From Cytophagaceae bacterium (GTDB lineage Bacteria; Bacteroidota; Bacteroidia; Cytophagales; Spirosomataceae): DNA of 23,147 bases. The notes under the pieces were generated by a model, which saw nothing but the letters and a program-made list of their open reading frames with translations, did no database searches and was not told the DNA's origin. The stretch covers positions 1-23,147 of the forward strand of contig JAIXRT010000185.1 of NCBI GenBank assembly GCA_027485075.1. The letters are read 5' to 3'. This document shows positions 15,008 through 22,943 of this stretch, in pieces. The stretch's first letter is position 1, and each line of letters begins with the position of its first letter. Made by a program: the position numbers and the translations under genes.

Positions 15008-16054
15008 TCGTTTAGGAGCTTCGCCTAACAAGAATCCATAAGCTTCAAGTGCCGGTACATGATCAAAAATAACTTTGAGAATGGCCGTTAAGGGTAATGC
15101 CAAAATCAAGCCGGGAATTCCCCAGATTAATTCACCTACTAATAAGGCCAACATAGCAATCATGGGATTGATGCTCACTTTAGAGCCAATGACCAGAGGG
15201 GTGATAAAATTTGCCTCGATAAATTGAACTGCAGCTACCCATGCAACGACTCCCATCGCATACCCTGGACCTAGCGTGACTAATGTTAACAAGATAGGCA
15301 AGGCCGCTCCCACCCAAATCCCTACGTAAGGTATCAGCAATAAAATACCCGTCAGAGATCCAAAAAACAGGTAATAATCGACGCCCAGCCACCAAAAGCC
15401 GATACAGTTTGAAATGGCCACAATCAACATGACTGCGAGCAGGCCAACCAAATAACTCTGTACCACGCCACCAGTTTTGTGCATAATTCCTTGCAAAACA
15501 GAACGTTCGGTCGTGGGAAAAACCTTGCTTAAAAACTCCGAAAAAAACTGCCGATAATACAAGAAGAAAAATACGAATATCGGTACTAAAATCAATGTGG
15601 TAATGGAGTGAATGAGCGTTGTGAACGTAGTAGACAAAATAGATCCTGAATTCTTTAACAGATTCATGGTTTGATTTGTCACCTCGCCCATTTGCTTTTT
15701 GCGTGAGATATTTAAGTTCTTTGATAAGAAACTTTGAAGGCTGTTTAACCAAGACTCTGCCTTTTTGATAAAGATGGGCCAGTCGTTAACAAATTCGGCC
15801 GCCTGTCCGACAAGTAATAATAGCAATCCGCCTAAGACCAAAATGAGTAGCAGCAAGCAAATGCTAATGGAAATGGCTCGAGGTAATCCTCGGCGCTCTA
15901 GCCATGCGCAAATGGGGAGCAGCAACATGGCTAAAATCATCCCGAAGGATAATAGAATAAGTAAGTCTTGTAGTAAATACAAGCCCAAAATAACCAATGA
16001 AATGGAAATAAGAACAGCAGCTAAGCGAATTGGATAGGCGGTTTTTTCGGGCAT
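14993..16054 (-). CDS. AI-2E family (PerM/YhhQ-like) polytopic membrane protein
   Basis: A 353-residue inner-membrane protein of the AI-2E transporter superfamily (PF01594). It shows eight predicted helices, a soluble segment between the early helices (about 80-150, with the IFIKKAESWLNSLQ and SKNLNISRKK region), and the family's conserved C-terminal part: YLFFGSLTGILLLIPYVGIW, the PILLTLVTLGPGYAMG helix, then EANFITPLVIGSKVSINPM and the LVGELIWGIPGLILALPLTAILK segment. In other bacteria members export autoinducer-2, or act as Na+/H+ antiporters; the substrate here is unknown. The ATG at 16054 gives a complete first helix. It is divergent from the response regulator at 16160 and convergent with the LytTR gene. 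Confidence 0.92.
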   Translation of the reverse strand: MPEKTAYPIRLAAVLISISLVILGLYLLQDLLILLSFGMILAMLLLPICAWLERRGLPRAISISICLLLLILVLGGLLLLLVGQAAEFVNDWPIFIKKAESWLNSLQSFLSKNLNISRKKQMGEVTNQTMNLLKNSGSILSTTFTTLIHSITTLILVPIFVFFFLYYRQFFSEFLSKVFPTTERSVLQGIMHKTGGVVQSYLVGLLAVMLIVAISNCIGFWWLGVDYYLFFGSLTGILLLIPYVGIWVGAALPILLTLVTLGPGYAMGVVAWVAAVQFIEANFITPLVIGSKVSINPMIAMLALLVGELIWGIPGLILALPLTAILKVIFDHVPALEAYGFLLGEAPKRSKGE

Positions 16055-16116
16055 TTAAAAGGAATTATAAAATCAAAGTAAAGAAAAAGTTAACAATTTC
16101 GTAATATAGCGCTACC

Positions 16117-16124
16117 TAACTTTG
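16117..16124 (+). promoter_or_regulatory. Predicted -7 promoter element for the PhoB-type regulator
   Basis: TAACTTTG at 16117-16124 matches TAnnTTTG exactly. A TTAAC at 16090-16094 lies 22 bases upstream and is a poor -33 candidate. The start codon at 16160 would leave a leader of roughly 30 bases. The divergent AI-2E gene must be read from the same 105-base gap; its -7 element is less clear. Confidence 0.5.
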
Positions 16125-16159
16125 CACAACTTCACGTGAACTAATTGTCCATATCGAAT

Positions 16160-16855
16160 ATGAGCACACAGCTTAATCAATCTAAAATATTATTGGTCGA
16201 TGATGATCCAGATATTTTAGACCTATTGGAATACAATTTAGCAAAAGAAAATTATGTTTTGGCAAAAGCCTTTGATGGACAAGAGGCCCTAGAGATTGTC
16301 AAAACCTTCAAGCCTGCCTTAATTATCATGGATGTGATGATGCCCGTGATGGATGGGATTGAGACGGCACGTAAGATTAAAGCCATCCCTGAGTTAAAAA
16401 ATACACTGATATTATTCCTAACAGCGCGAGGAGAAGAGTTCACCGAAGTGGCGGCTTTTGATGCAGGTGCGCATGATTACATCATTAAACCCATCAAACC
16501 GCGTGCGCTCGTAAGTCGCATTAATGCCATTCTGAAAAGAGATACGGTTGAAGAAAGTCAAGACATCATTGAAATTGGCGGGTTGATTATCAATCGAACT
16601 AAGTATGCAGCAACTTTTGAAGGTAGAACCCTTGTACTTCCTAAAAAAGAATTTGAACTACTTTCCTATCTCGCAAAAAACCCGAATAAAGTCTTCAGTC
16701 GGGATGAATTACTAGAAAAAGTGTGGGGTGCAGACGTGTATGTCGTGGAACGCACCGTGGATGTACACATTCGAAAACTTCGTGAAAAAATTCCTGAATA
16801 TTACATCAAAACCCTGAAGGGAGTCGGTTATTTATTTTCAATCGATAAGGCCTAA
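16160..16855 (+). CDS. OmpR/PhoB-family response regulator (orphan)
   Basis: A 231-residue winged-helix response regulator. The receiver (9-125) has VDDDPD (13-18), phospho-acceptor Asp58 in IIMDVMMPVMDG, the Thr of LFLTARGE and the Lys of YIIKPIKPRALV. The Trans_reg_C domain (about 137-230) has LPKKEFELLSYLAKNPNKVF, RDELLEKVWG and VERTVDVHIRKLREKI. The start is ATG 16160; a TTG at 16145 in frame would add five residues and is less likely. No kinase gene is adjacent, so its partner must be elsewhere, or the protein acts alone. The next gene starts 31 bases downstream and may be co-transcribed, although a weak promoter lies between. Confidence 0.93.
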   Translation: MSTQLNQSKILLVDDDPDILDLLEYNLAKENYVLAKAFDGQEALEIVKTFKPALIIMDVMMPVMDGIETARKIKAIPELKNTLILFLTARGEEFTEVAAFDAGAHDYIIKPIKPRALVSRINAILKRDTVEESQDIIEIGGLIINRTKYAATFEGRTLVLPKKEFELLSYLAKNPNKVFSRDELLEKVWGADVYVVERTVDVHIRKLREKIPEYYIKTLKGVGYLFSIDKA

Positions 16856-16886
16856 TTCGAGCCATTTTTGGTAAATTGCGGCTTCG

Positions 16887-18389
16887 ATGATGAAGCAACT
16901 TTTATTATTTCTACTTTTTATTTCGGGTAGCCTGCTGGCTCAGCATCCAAAACGTGAGTTGCGTGGCGTTTGGGTAGCGACGGTACAAAACATTGATTGG
17001 CCAAGCCCGCGTAATTACAATGGGATAACTCAACAAAAAGAATTCACTGAATTATTGGATTCCCATCAAAAAACCGGAATCAATGCCCTTTTTGTCCAAG
17101 TGCGGACAGCAGCTGATGCAATGTACGCCAAAAGTGCTGAACCTTGGTCGGCTTATTTGTCTGGACTTCAAGGACAAGCGCCCAAGCCATATTATGATCC
17201 ACTAGCCTTTATGATTTCGGAAAGTCATGCACGTGGCATGGAGTTTCATGCATGGTTAAATATGAATCGGGCTAGCATGTCCACCAAATCCTTACTCAGT
17301 TCAGAGAGTGTGGTTCGTAAACATCCGGAATGGATTGTGACGTATAATCATCAGCATCTATTCAATTTTGGAATTCCTGCCGTGCGGCATTACATCACAA
17401 ATGTGGTCAAAAACATCGTGCAAAATTACGATGTGGATGGCATCCACTTTGACGATTATTTCTACCCTTACCCAATAAAAAACGAAGTTTTTCAGGATGG
17501 TGAAGCGTATCAAACCTATAAATTGCCGAATGAAAGTTTGGCCGATTGGCGACGCAGAAATGTCAATAATCTTATTCAAGAAATAGCTCAAGCCATAAAA
17601 GAAATCAATCCACGCGTAAAATTTGGCATTAGCCCGTTTGGTATCTGGCGACATAAAAGTTCAGATCCCGAATATGGTTCCCCGACTCGAAATGGATTGC
17701 AATCCTATGACGACCTTTTTGCAGATACGGAGAAGTGGGCAAAAGCGGGTTGGCTTGATTACCTAGCCCCTCAATTGTATTGGGGAACTACCCATCGAGT
17801 GGCGCCATTTGGCCCGCTTTCCGCTTGGTGGAATGAACATGGCTATGGCCGGCCGATTTACATAGGACATGCGGGATATCATTTAGCAGACCAATGGAAT
17901 GCGGGTGAATTGACGAAACAAGTACAGATTTCGCGCAAGCTTGATCAGGTGAAAGGGTCTATTTTTTTTAGCTCGAGCCAACTCGCCAAAAATTTAAAGG
18001 GCTTTCAAGACACTTTACGCAAATCCTATTTTGCCCATGTGGCCTTAGTCCCCACGATGCCTTGGCTGGACAGTATTCCGCCCACGACTCCGCACCAGGT
18101 GAGTTTAAACAAAAAGGGAGGCACATGGGTTTTGACTTGGAAACCGGGTGAAATAGGTGTGGATAAAGATCCAGCAGCCTACTATTTGGTTTACAAAATC
18201 CACCGCAAAGAGGGAATGAAGGCTATGGAACATGCGGAAAATATTATTTTTAAAGGAAGAAAAACAGAATTGAACATCGAGGCTAGCTCGGTGGAGTCTG
18301 GACATGGATTTGTCGTGACAGCCGTGGACCGCCTACATAATGAATCACCCGCCGGCACGGTACAATGGATCGTGCCTAACCCCAATTAA
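16887..18389 (+). CDS. Secreted glycosyl-hydrolase-like 10 protein (DUF187/GHL10)
   Basis: A 500-residue exported protein with a clear signal peptide (about 1-19, ending SGSLLAQ). Residues about 20-395 form a TIM-barrel of the GHL10 (PF02638) family: RELRGVWVATVQNIDWP (23-39), NALFVQVRTAADAMY, FHAWLNMNRAS, HPEWIV, YDVDGIHFDDYFYPYP, KFGISPFGIW and LDYLAPQLYWG. Residues about 395-500 look like a fibronectin type III-like beta domain. Members are thought to hydrolyse cell-wall or capsule glycans, but few are characterised. ATG 16887 is followed directly by a second ATG; the first is used. It ends one base before the next start, so the two are translated together. Confidence 0.9.
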   Translation: MMKQLLLFLLFISGSLLAQHPKRELRGVWVATVQNIDWPSPRNYNGITQQKEFTELLDSHQKTGINALFVQVRTAADAMYAKSAEPWSAYLSGLQGQAPKPYYDPLAFMISESHARGMEFHAWLNMNRASMSTKSLLSSESVVRKHPEWIVTYNHQHLFNFGIPAVRHYITNVVKNIVQNYDVDGIHFDDYFYPYPIKNEVFQDGEAYQTYKLPNESLADWRRRNVNNLIQEIAQAIKEINPRVKFGISPFGIWRHKSSDPEYGSPTRNGLQSYDDLFADTEKWAKAGWLDYLAPQLYWGTTHRVAPFGPLSAWWNEHGYGRPIYIGHAGYHLADQWNAGELTKQVQISRKLDQVKGSIFFSSSQLAKNLKGFQDTLRKSYFAHVALVPTMPWLDSIPPTTPHQVSLNKKGGTWVLTWKPGEIGVDKDPAAYYLVYKIHRKEGMKAMEHAENIIFKGRKTELNIEASSVESGHGFVVTAVDRLHNESPAGTVQWIVPNPN

Positions 18390-18390
18390 T

Positions 18391-19443
18391 ATGAGTTTAC
18401 GTTTTTTACATTTGACAGTTAAGGACATTACGGAAGAGACCTCGGACACCAAAACCATACACTTTTGGCATCCGATCCACGAAACCTTATCCTATATATC
18501 GGGTCAATTTTTAACGCTGATTCCGAATGTATCCGGTGATAAACCGCGTCGTAGTTATTCGCTTTCCTCTTCACCAAAAACAGATATGTCACCGGCGATT
18601 ACCGTGAAGCGTATTTCTGGGGGGATTGTATCCAACTTTTTATGTGACCATATCAAAGTGGGCGATGCGATTGAAGTCATTGCTCCTATGGGAAATTTCG
18701 TGTTAGAGGCTGATGCGAATCAAGCTAAAACCTATGTGTTTATTGGCGCTGGTTCCGGCATCACGCCGCTTATGTCCATGATAAAAACCGTTTTGCACGG
18801 AGAACCTAAATCGAAAATACATCTGATTTATGGCTCGCGCTTTGAAGACCAAATCATCTTCAAAAAGCAGTTGGACGCATTAGAGTCCTCATTCGGGGAT
18901 CGCATACAGGTGTTGCACGTTATCAGTCAGCCAAGTCCATCGTGGCCAGGCTTGAAAGGTCGGATCAATCAAGCCTCTACGGTATATTATTTGAAACAAG
19001 AATTTGGCCTAGACATTGCCAAAGCGCATTATTTTCTTTGCGGACCGGTGGGTATGATGGATGATGTGCAGGCGGCATTGGGAATTTTCGATGTCCCCGC
19101 AAATCAAATCCATAAAGAATTATTTAATGCCGCTCCTGCCGCAGAAACTTCGATCGAAGATAATTCGGTAGCGCGTGAGATTACCTTAATCTATGAGGGT
19201 AAATCACATGCCGTGACGGTGCAACCACATGAGACCATATTGGAGGCCGCGCTTGAGGCCGATTTAGATATTCCGTACTCGTGTCAGGCAGGTATGTGCA
19301 CAGCTTGTATGGGCTTGTGTAAGTCTGGATCTGTGGTGATGGATGAGGAAGATGGGTTGACGGCAGGTGAAATTCAGAAAGGATATATTCTTACCTGCGT
19401 CGCACATCCGACCAGCGATGGGGTGGTGATTGATCTAGATTAA
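18391..19443 (+). CDS. PaaE-type ferredoxin-NAD(P)H reductase with C-terminal 2Fe-2S domain
   Basis: A 350-residue flavoprotein electron-transfer protein. The FAD-binding domain (to about 105) holds RRSYSL (53-58), the RxYS flavin site. The nucleotide domain has GAGSGITPLMSMI (119-131), the HLIYGSR strand and the HYFLCGPVGMMDD segment. The C-terminal plant-type ferredoxin domain has the cluster Cys298, Cys303, Cys306 (CQAGMCTAC) and Cys336 (LTCVAH). This is the layout of phenylacetyl-CoA monooxygenase reductase PaaE and of Hmp-like reductases, but no paaABCD gene is here, so its oxygenase or other partner is unknown. The start is ATG 18391, one base after the upstream stop; an in-frame ATG at 18340 inside the upstream gene is rejected. 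A terminator follows. Confidence 0.92.
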   Translation: MSLRFLHLTVKDITEETSDTKTIHFWHPIHETLSYISGQFLTLIPNVSGDKPRRSYSLSSSPKTDMSPAITVKRISGGIVSNFLCDHIKVGDAIEVIAPMGNFVLEADANQAKTYVFIGAGSGITPLMSMIKTVLHGEPKSKIHLIYGSRFEDQIIFKKQLDALESSFGDRIQVLHVISQPSPSWPGLKGRINQASTVYYLKQEFGLDIAKAHYFLCGPVGMMDDVQAALGIFDVPANQIHKELFNAAPAAETSIEDNSVAREITLIYEGKSHAVTVQPHETILEAALEADLDIPYSCQAGMCTACMGLCKSGSVVMDEEDGLTAGEIQKGYILTCVAHPTSDGVVIDLD

Positions 19444-19455
19444 TATCAGTTTTTC

Positions 19456-19475
19456 GGGATTAAAAATCCCTTTTT
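19456..19475 (+). terminator. Rho-independent terminator after the reductase gene
   Basis: GGGATT (19456-19461) pairs with AATCCC (19465-19470) around an AAA loop, followed directly by TTTTT (19471-19475). It lies 13 bases after the reductase stop. The stem is short (6 bp), with three G:C pairs at its base, so strength is moderate. Confidence 0.6.
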
Positions 19476-19480
19476 CCACT

Positions 19481-19515
19481 TACCTTTGGCAATCCTCCAA
19501 GGTTTGCCAAAGGTA
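19481..19515. repeat. Perfect 12-bp inverted repeat between convergent genes
   Basis: TACCTTTGGCAA (19481-19492) and TTGCCAAAGGTA (19504-19515) are perfect complements around an 11-base loop, in which CCT (19494-19496) and AGG (19500-19502) can add three more pairs. It sits between the reductase terminator and the aldo/keto reductase stop at 19524. It would fold on either strand. Neither side has an immediate T run (a run of six G follows on the plus strand), so it is not a standard terminator for the minus-strand gene, though it may stabilise or end that transcript. Confidence 0.8.
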
Positions 19516-19523
19516 GGGGGGAA

Positions 19524-20342
19524 TTAAAAATCTCGTGGATCCCAAGCCACCCGCGTATTATCATACAAAGCAGCTAATCGAGTCAGGTCATCTGCATCCA
19601 ACGCAAAATCAAAAACCGTTGCATTTTCAATCATTCGATCCCGATGAATGGATTTAGGAATCGTCACCGCACCCATTTCAATATTCCAACGAATCAATAT
19701 CTGATAGGTAGTCTTGGACCATTTACGTGCGATTTCGATTAAAACAGGATGATCTTTTTTCAACCCGCGCACGACCGGCGCATATCCTTCGACTTGAATA
19801 CCCTGCGCTTGGCAAAACGCTAATTCTTCAGGTAAATAACAAAACGGACTTAACTCAATTTGATTCACTGCCGGACAAATATGCGCATAGTTCAAAAGCT
19901 CCGATAGATTTTTTTGGTAATAATTAGAAACACCGATGGACTTGATGACACCTTGTTCATGTAAAGATTCCAACGCCTTCCACGTTTCCTTGCGCTTATC
20001 TTCCTTAGGCCAGTGAATCAGATACAAATCGATATATTCCAAAGACAAATCTTTCAACGACTTTTCAAACGCACGCATGGTCGAATCATACCCCATGTCG
20101 TCCATCCATACTTTACTAGTAATAAACAATTCTTCGCGTGCGACTGAAGTGGACGCTATTGCCTGGCCAACTTCCAATTCATTCCCATATATAGAAGCCG
20201 CGTCAATTAATCGAATCCCCAGGTCAAGTGCTTCTCGAACCGATTGTCCAACTTCGTTTTGTTGGCCTGGCGCATACACCCCCAATCCCAGCTGAGGCAT
20301 TAAATAACCTGAATTCAATCGAACATTTGGAATTTGTAACAT
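19524..20342 (-). CDS. Aldo/keto reductase
   Basis: A 272-residue cytoplasmic NADPH-dependent oxidoreductase of the aldo/keto reductase family, close in type to 2,5-diketo-gluconate reductases. The catalytic tetrad is complete: Asp47, Tyr52 (LIDAASIYGNE), Lys77 (ITSKVW) and His110 (LIHWPK). The cofactor end carries IPKSIHRDRMIENATVF, whose Lys-Ser and Arg residues bind the NADPH 2'-phosphate in the family. The start is ATG 20342 (MLQIPNVRLNSG), as in homologues; a longer frame back to 20468 adds 42 unrelated residues. The substrate cannot be named. It is divergent from the oligoendopeptidase with 67 bases between the start codons. Confidence 0.93.
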   Translation of the reverse strand: MLQIPNVRLNSGYLMPQLGLGVYAPGQQNEVGQSVREALDLGIRLIDAASIYGNELEVGQAIASTSVAREELFITSKVWMDDMGYDSTMRAFEKSLKDLSLEYIDLYLIHWPKEDKRKETWKALESLHEQGVIKSIGVSNYYQKNLSELLNYAHICPAVNQIELSPFCYLPEELAFCQAQGIQVEGYAPVVRGLKKDHPVLIEIARKWSKTTYQILIRWNIEMGAVTIPKSIHRDRMIENATVFDFALDADDLTRLAALYDNTRVAWDPRDF

Positions 20343-20409
20343 GAGATGCAGTTTAATTTCGACTTTAAAGCTAGCTAAAATTGATGTATTTTTACAAAAA
20401 AAACAGCCG

Positions 20410-22137
20410 ATGACCCGCCTAGTAAGCCCACAAAAAATCGCACGTAAATTCCTAGCTGCCGACTTCACATTAAGTTCATGGGAAAGTGTTTTACCTTATT
20501 TTGAAAAACTCAGCGAAACAAAAATCAACTCATTAAAAGACTTAATTGAGTTTTGCCAAAACCGTTCTGAATTGGAAAGCTACCTTTCGGAAAACTTCGC
20601 TTGGCGGTATATTAAGATGTCTTGCGATAATCAAAATGAGGCGCAACAACAAAGCTATCAGCAGTTTGTCAATGAAATCATGCCGAACGCCTCTGTCTTC
20701 GAGGATGCTTGGAATAATAAAGTGATGCAAAGTCAATTTGCCGCTGAACTCCCACAAGAAGGCTATTCAATTATGTTACGTGGCTTGAAAAAGTCGATTG
20801 AAATTTTCCGCGAAGAAAATATCCCACTGTTCACTGAATTGCAAAATTTACAAACGCAATATGGGGCGGCCACAGGTGGCTTAATGGTGGAGATTGACGG
20901 GGTGGAAAAAACGCTCCAACAAGCAAACGCCTATTTAGAATCGAATGACCGCGAAAAACGCAAAGAGGTTTACGAAAAAATATCAGGAGCACGATTAGCC
21001 ATCCAAGAAAAACTCGATGATTTGTTTGATCAATTAGTTGGCAAACGCCATCTAGTTGCCTTAAACGCAGGCTTCCTCAATTACCGCGATTATGCATTTG
21101 CGAGTCTAGGGCGCTTTGATTATACCCCAGCAGACTGCTTTGAATTTCACTCGGCAGTCGCAAAAACGGTGGTTCCCATGATTAACCGTCAAGCGGAAAA
21201 ACGCAAAAGTGGACTTGGGGTTACGGAATTGAAACCTTGGGATAAGGCCGTAGATGTACTCGGACGGGAACCCCTAAAGCCATTTGAAACAGGTGAGGAA
21301 TTGCTAACCAAAACGATTGAAGTATTCGATCGTATGGATCCATTTTTAGGAAATTGCCTAAAAGAAATGGTCAAATTAAACCGCTTTGACTTAGACTCCC
21401 GTAAAGGAAAAAATCCGGGAGGCTATAATTATCCTTTAGAAGAAAGTGGCTTCCCATTCATTTTCATGAATGCGGCGGGACAGGTCCGCGATATGGTCAC
21501 GTTATTACACGAAGGGGGTCATGCGGTCCATTCGATTTTAACGAAGGATCTTGCACTCAATGCCTTTCGAAATTTTCCATCGGAAGTTGCTGAATTAGCC
21601 TCCATGAGTATGGAATTAATAACCATGGACCACTGGGACAACTATTTTTCAGATCCCCAAGCAGCTAAGAGAGCAAAAATCAAGCATTTAGAGGACATAT
21701 TAGACACCTTGCCTTGGGTGGCGACGATTGACGCATTCCAACATTGGATCTATGAAAATCCGAGTCATTCCCATACAGAACGAGCGCAAGCTTGGAACCG
21801 AATTTATGGACAATTCTCAGATCGACTGACGGATTGGAGTGCGCATGAAGATGTGAAAACGAACCTGTGGCAAAAACAATTACATTTATTTGAGGTGCCA
21901 TTTTACTACATTGAATATGCCATTGCGCAATTGGGAGCGCTAGCCGTTTGGCGTAATTATTGCCAAAATCCAACGCAGGCATTAGATCAATATTTGAATG
22001 CTCTGAGTTTAGGTTATACCAAACCGATCAAGGAAATTTACGCCACGGCAGGAATTGAGTTCAATTTCAGCCAAGCTTACATTCAAGAATTAATGGATTT
22101 CTTAGCGCAAAAAATTCAACAATTAGAAGAAAGCTAA
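20410..22137 (+). CDS. M3-family oligoendopeptidase (PepF-like)
   Basis: A 575-residue cytoplasmic zinc metallopeptidase of family M3B that trims peptides of about 5-20 residues. The zinc motif HEGGH is at 367-371 with catalytic Glu368, and the third ligand is Glu395 in FPSEVAELASMSMEL. The N-terminal helical cap starts with SWESVLPYFEKLSE; the C-terminal half has YGQFSDRLTDWSAHEDVK, HLFEVPFYYIEYAIAQLGAL and ends in a helical tail. The start is ATG 20410 (MTRLVSPQ); an in-frame ATG at 20341 would overlap the divergent gene's start and adds 23 residues of non-family sequence. No neighbour suggests a specific substrate. It is followed by a weak AT-rich hairpin. Confidence 0.94.
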   Translation: MTRLVSPQKIARKFLAADFTLSSWESVLPYFEKLSETKINSLKDLIEFCQNRSELESYLSENFAWRYIKMSCDNQNEAQQQSYQQFVNEIMPNASVFEDAWNNKVMQSQFAAELPQEGYSIMLRGLKKSIEIFREENIPLFTELQNLQTQYGAATGGLMVEIDGVEKTLQQANAYLESNDREKRKEVYEKISGARLAIQEKLDDLFDQLVGKRHLVALNAGFLNYRDYAFASLGRFDYTPADCFEFHSAVAKTVVPMINRQAEKRKSGLGVTELKPWDKAVDVLGREPLKPFETGEELLTKTIEVFDRMDPFLGNCLKEMVKLNRFDLDSRKGKNPGGYNYPLEESGFPFIFMNAAGQVRDMVTLLHEGGHAVHSILTKDLALNAFRNFPSEVAELASMSMELITMDHWDNYFSDPQAAKRAKIKHLEDILDTLPWVATIDAFQHWIYENPSHSHTERAQAWNRIYGQFSDRLTDWSAHEDVKTNLWQKQLHLFEVPFYYIEYAIAQLGALAVWRNYCQNPTQALDQYLNALSLGYTKPIKEIYATAGIEFNFSQAYIQELMDFLAQKIQQLEES

Positions 22138-22144
22138 TTTTTTT
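22121..22144 (+). terminator. Weak AT-rich terminator spanning the oligoendopeptidase stop
   Basis: AATTAG (22121-22126) pairs with CTAATT (22134-22139) around a 7-base loop and is followed by a T run to 22144. The stop codon lies inside the right arm. The stem has only one G:C pair, so this is a weak candidate. Confidence 0.35.
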
Positions 22145-22161
22145 AAACCAATTTTTGGCCT

Positions 22162-22169
22162 TACTTTTG
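22162..22169 (+). promoter_or_regulatory. Predicted -7 element for the small lipoprotein gene
   Basis: TACTTTTG at 22162-22169, followed by CATCG, is a perfect match to the Bacteroidota -7 element TAnnTTTG. No -33 TTG is at the right distance. The start codon at 22195 leaves a leader of about 20 bases. Confidence 0.55.
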
Positions 22170-22194
22170 CATCGTAATTTTGTCAATAAGAACA

Positions 22195-22443
22195 ATGAAA
22201 TTAAAAAATTTACTTCCGATTGTTGCCCTAGCTGTAACGGCTTTCGCATGTGATTATCAAAAAAATAACACCATCAAGCAAAAAGACGTTCGCAAAGATG
22301 ATAAGTATGTTTATGGTATTCATCCAGATTCAGCCGCAGCACAGTCGAAAAATTCATACACAGCTAAGCCGGAATTAGAAGTACGCGCTAATGCGATTCG
22401 CGAGAAGTTATTCCAAGGAAAAGAAATTTCAAAAGGAAATTAA
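22195..22443 (+). CDS. Small putative lipoprotein, unknown function
   Basis: An 82-residue protein with a short lipoprotein-type signal: LLPIVALAVTAFAC, with Cys19 as the likely acylation site. The -3 residue is Ala rather than Leu, so the lipobox is imperfect. The mature part is polar and lysine-rich (DYQKNNTIKQKDVRKDDKYVYG), with no recognised domain. Only Cys19 is present, and the sequence looks mostly unstructured apart from a helix near the end (LEVRANAIREKLFQG). The start is ATG 22195; a TTG at 22180 is less likely. It stands alone as a one-gene unit with its own promoter and terminator, which suggests real, independent expression. Confidence 0.75.
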   Translation: MKLKNLLPIVALAVTAFACDYQKNNTIKQKDVRKDDKYVYGIHPDSAAAQSKNSYTAKPELEVRANAIREKLFQGKEISKGN

Positions 22444-22465
22444 TTACCAATATAGCTTAAGAACG

Positions 22466-22491
22466 AAGCCGGTCGATGACCGGCTTTTTTT
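22466..22491 (+). terminator. Strong rho-independent terminator after the lipoprotein gene
   Basis: AAGCCGGTC (22466-22474) pairs perfectly with GACCGGCTT (22478-22486) around a GAT loop and runs into seven T residues (22485-22491). The T run is on the plus strand only, so it ends the lipoprotein transcript rather than the minus-strand gene that stops at 22497. Confidence 0.9.
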
Positions 22492-22496
22492 ATGAC

Positions 22497-22943
22497 TTAA
22501 TGAATCAGTAGATCTCGGATGAATGTCAACTGATAAAACAAAACTGTAAATATCACCGACCAAAATATTCCAGAAATCGCCATAAAAAAGAGCACCCGTG
22601 GCGTAGGAACTTTAAACGATAGAGCGAGTAAACTCCCGCCGATCGGAGTAAACAATAAAGGCGTCATGACCGCAATGCCTTTGATTCCGAATCGCTGCCA
22701 AATACTTACCGCATAACGCACGCGACCTGAAAATAATTTGGGTTTTTGAACACGAATCCGACTGATTTGTTGGACTAAAAAACGTCCGATCGTCAACATC
22801 ACTGTCACCGTAAACATCATCCCCACCCAGGTGCAAACAATGGTCTCGAGCATGGATAAACCTAAACCAAAACCGGTCAAAGGACCTGCAACAAATTTAA
22901 TCGACGAAGCGGCCATGACCGCAAAATAGGCTCCCCACTGCAT
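22497..22943 (-). CDS. Small polytopic membrane protein, possibly small multi-drug export family
   Basis: A 148-residue protein with about four predicted transmembrane segments and a basic middle loop (QQISRIRVQKPKLFSGRVR). The segment GIKGIAVMTPLLFTPIGGSLLALSF (about 88-112) resembles the helix-Pro-Gly pattern of the small multi-drug export protein family (PF06695) and of DedA-like proteins, but I cannot confirm membership. The start ATG overlaps the upstream dsbD-like stop as TAATG, so translation is coupled to that gene. The link to thiol-disulfide exchange is by position only. Confidence 0.65.
   Translation of the reverse strand: MQWGAYFAVMAASSIKFVAGPLTGFGLGLSMLETIVCTWVGMMFTVTVMLTIGRFLVQQISRIRVQKPKLFSGRVRYAVSIWQRFGIKGIAVMTPLLFTPIGGSLLALSFKVPTPRVLFFMAISGIFWSVIFTVLFYQLTFIRDLLIH

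Noticed and set aside
15180..15752. A 190-codon open frame on the minus strand
   Set aside because: It lies wholly inside the AI-2E family gene in another frame, has no family motif, and the overlapping frame has full-length homology.
20343..20468. N-terminal extension of the aldo/keto reductase by 42 residues
   Set aside because: The extension covers the divergent promoter and the first codons of the oligoendopeptidase; the family starts at MLQIPNV.
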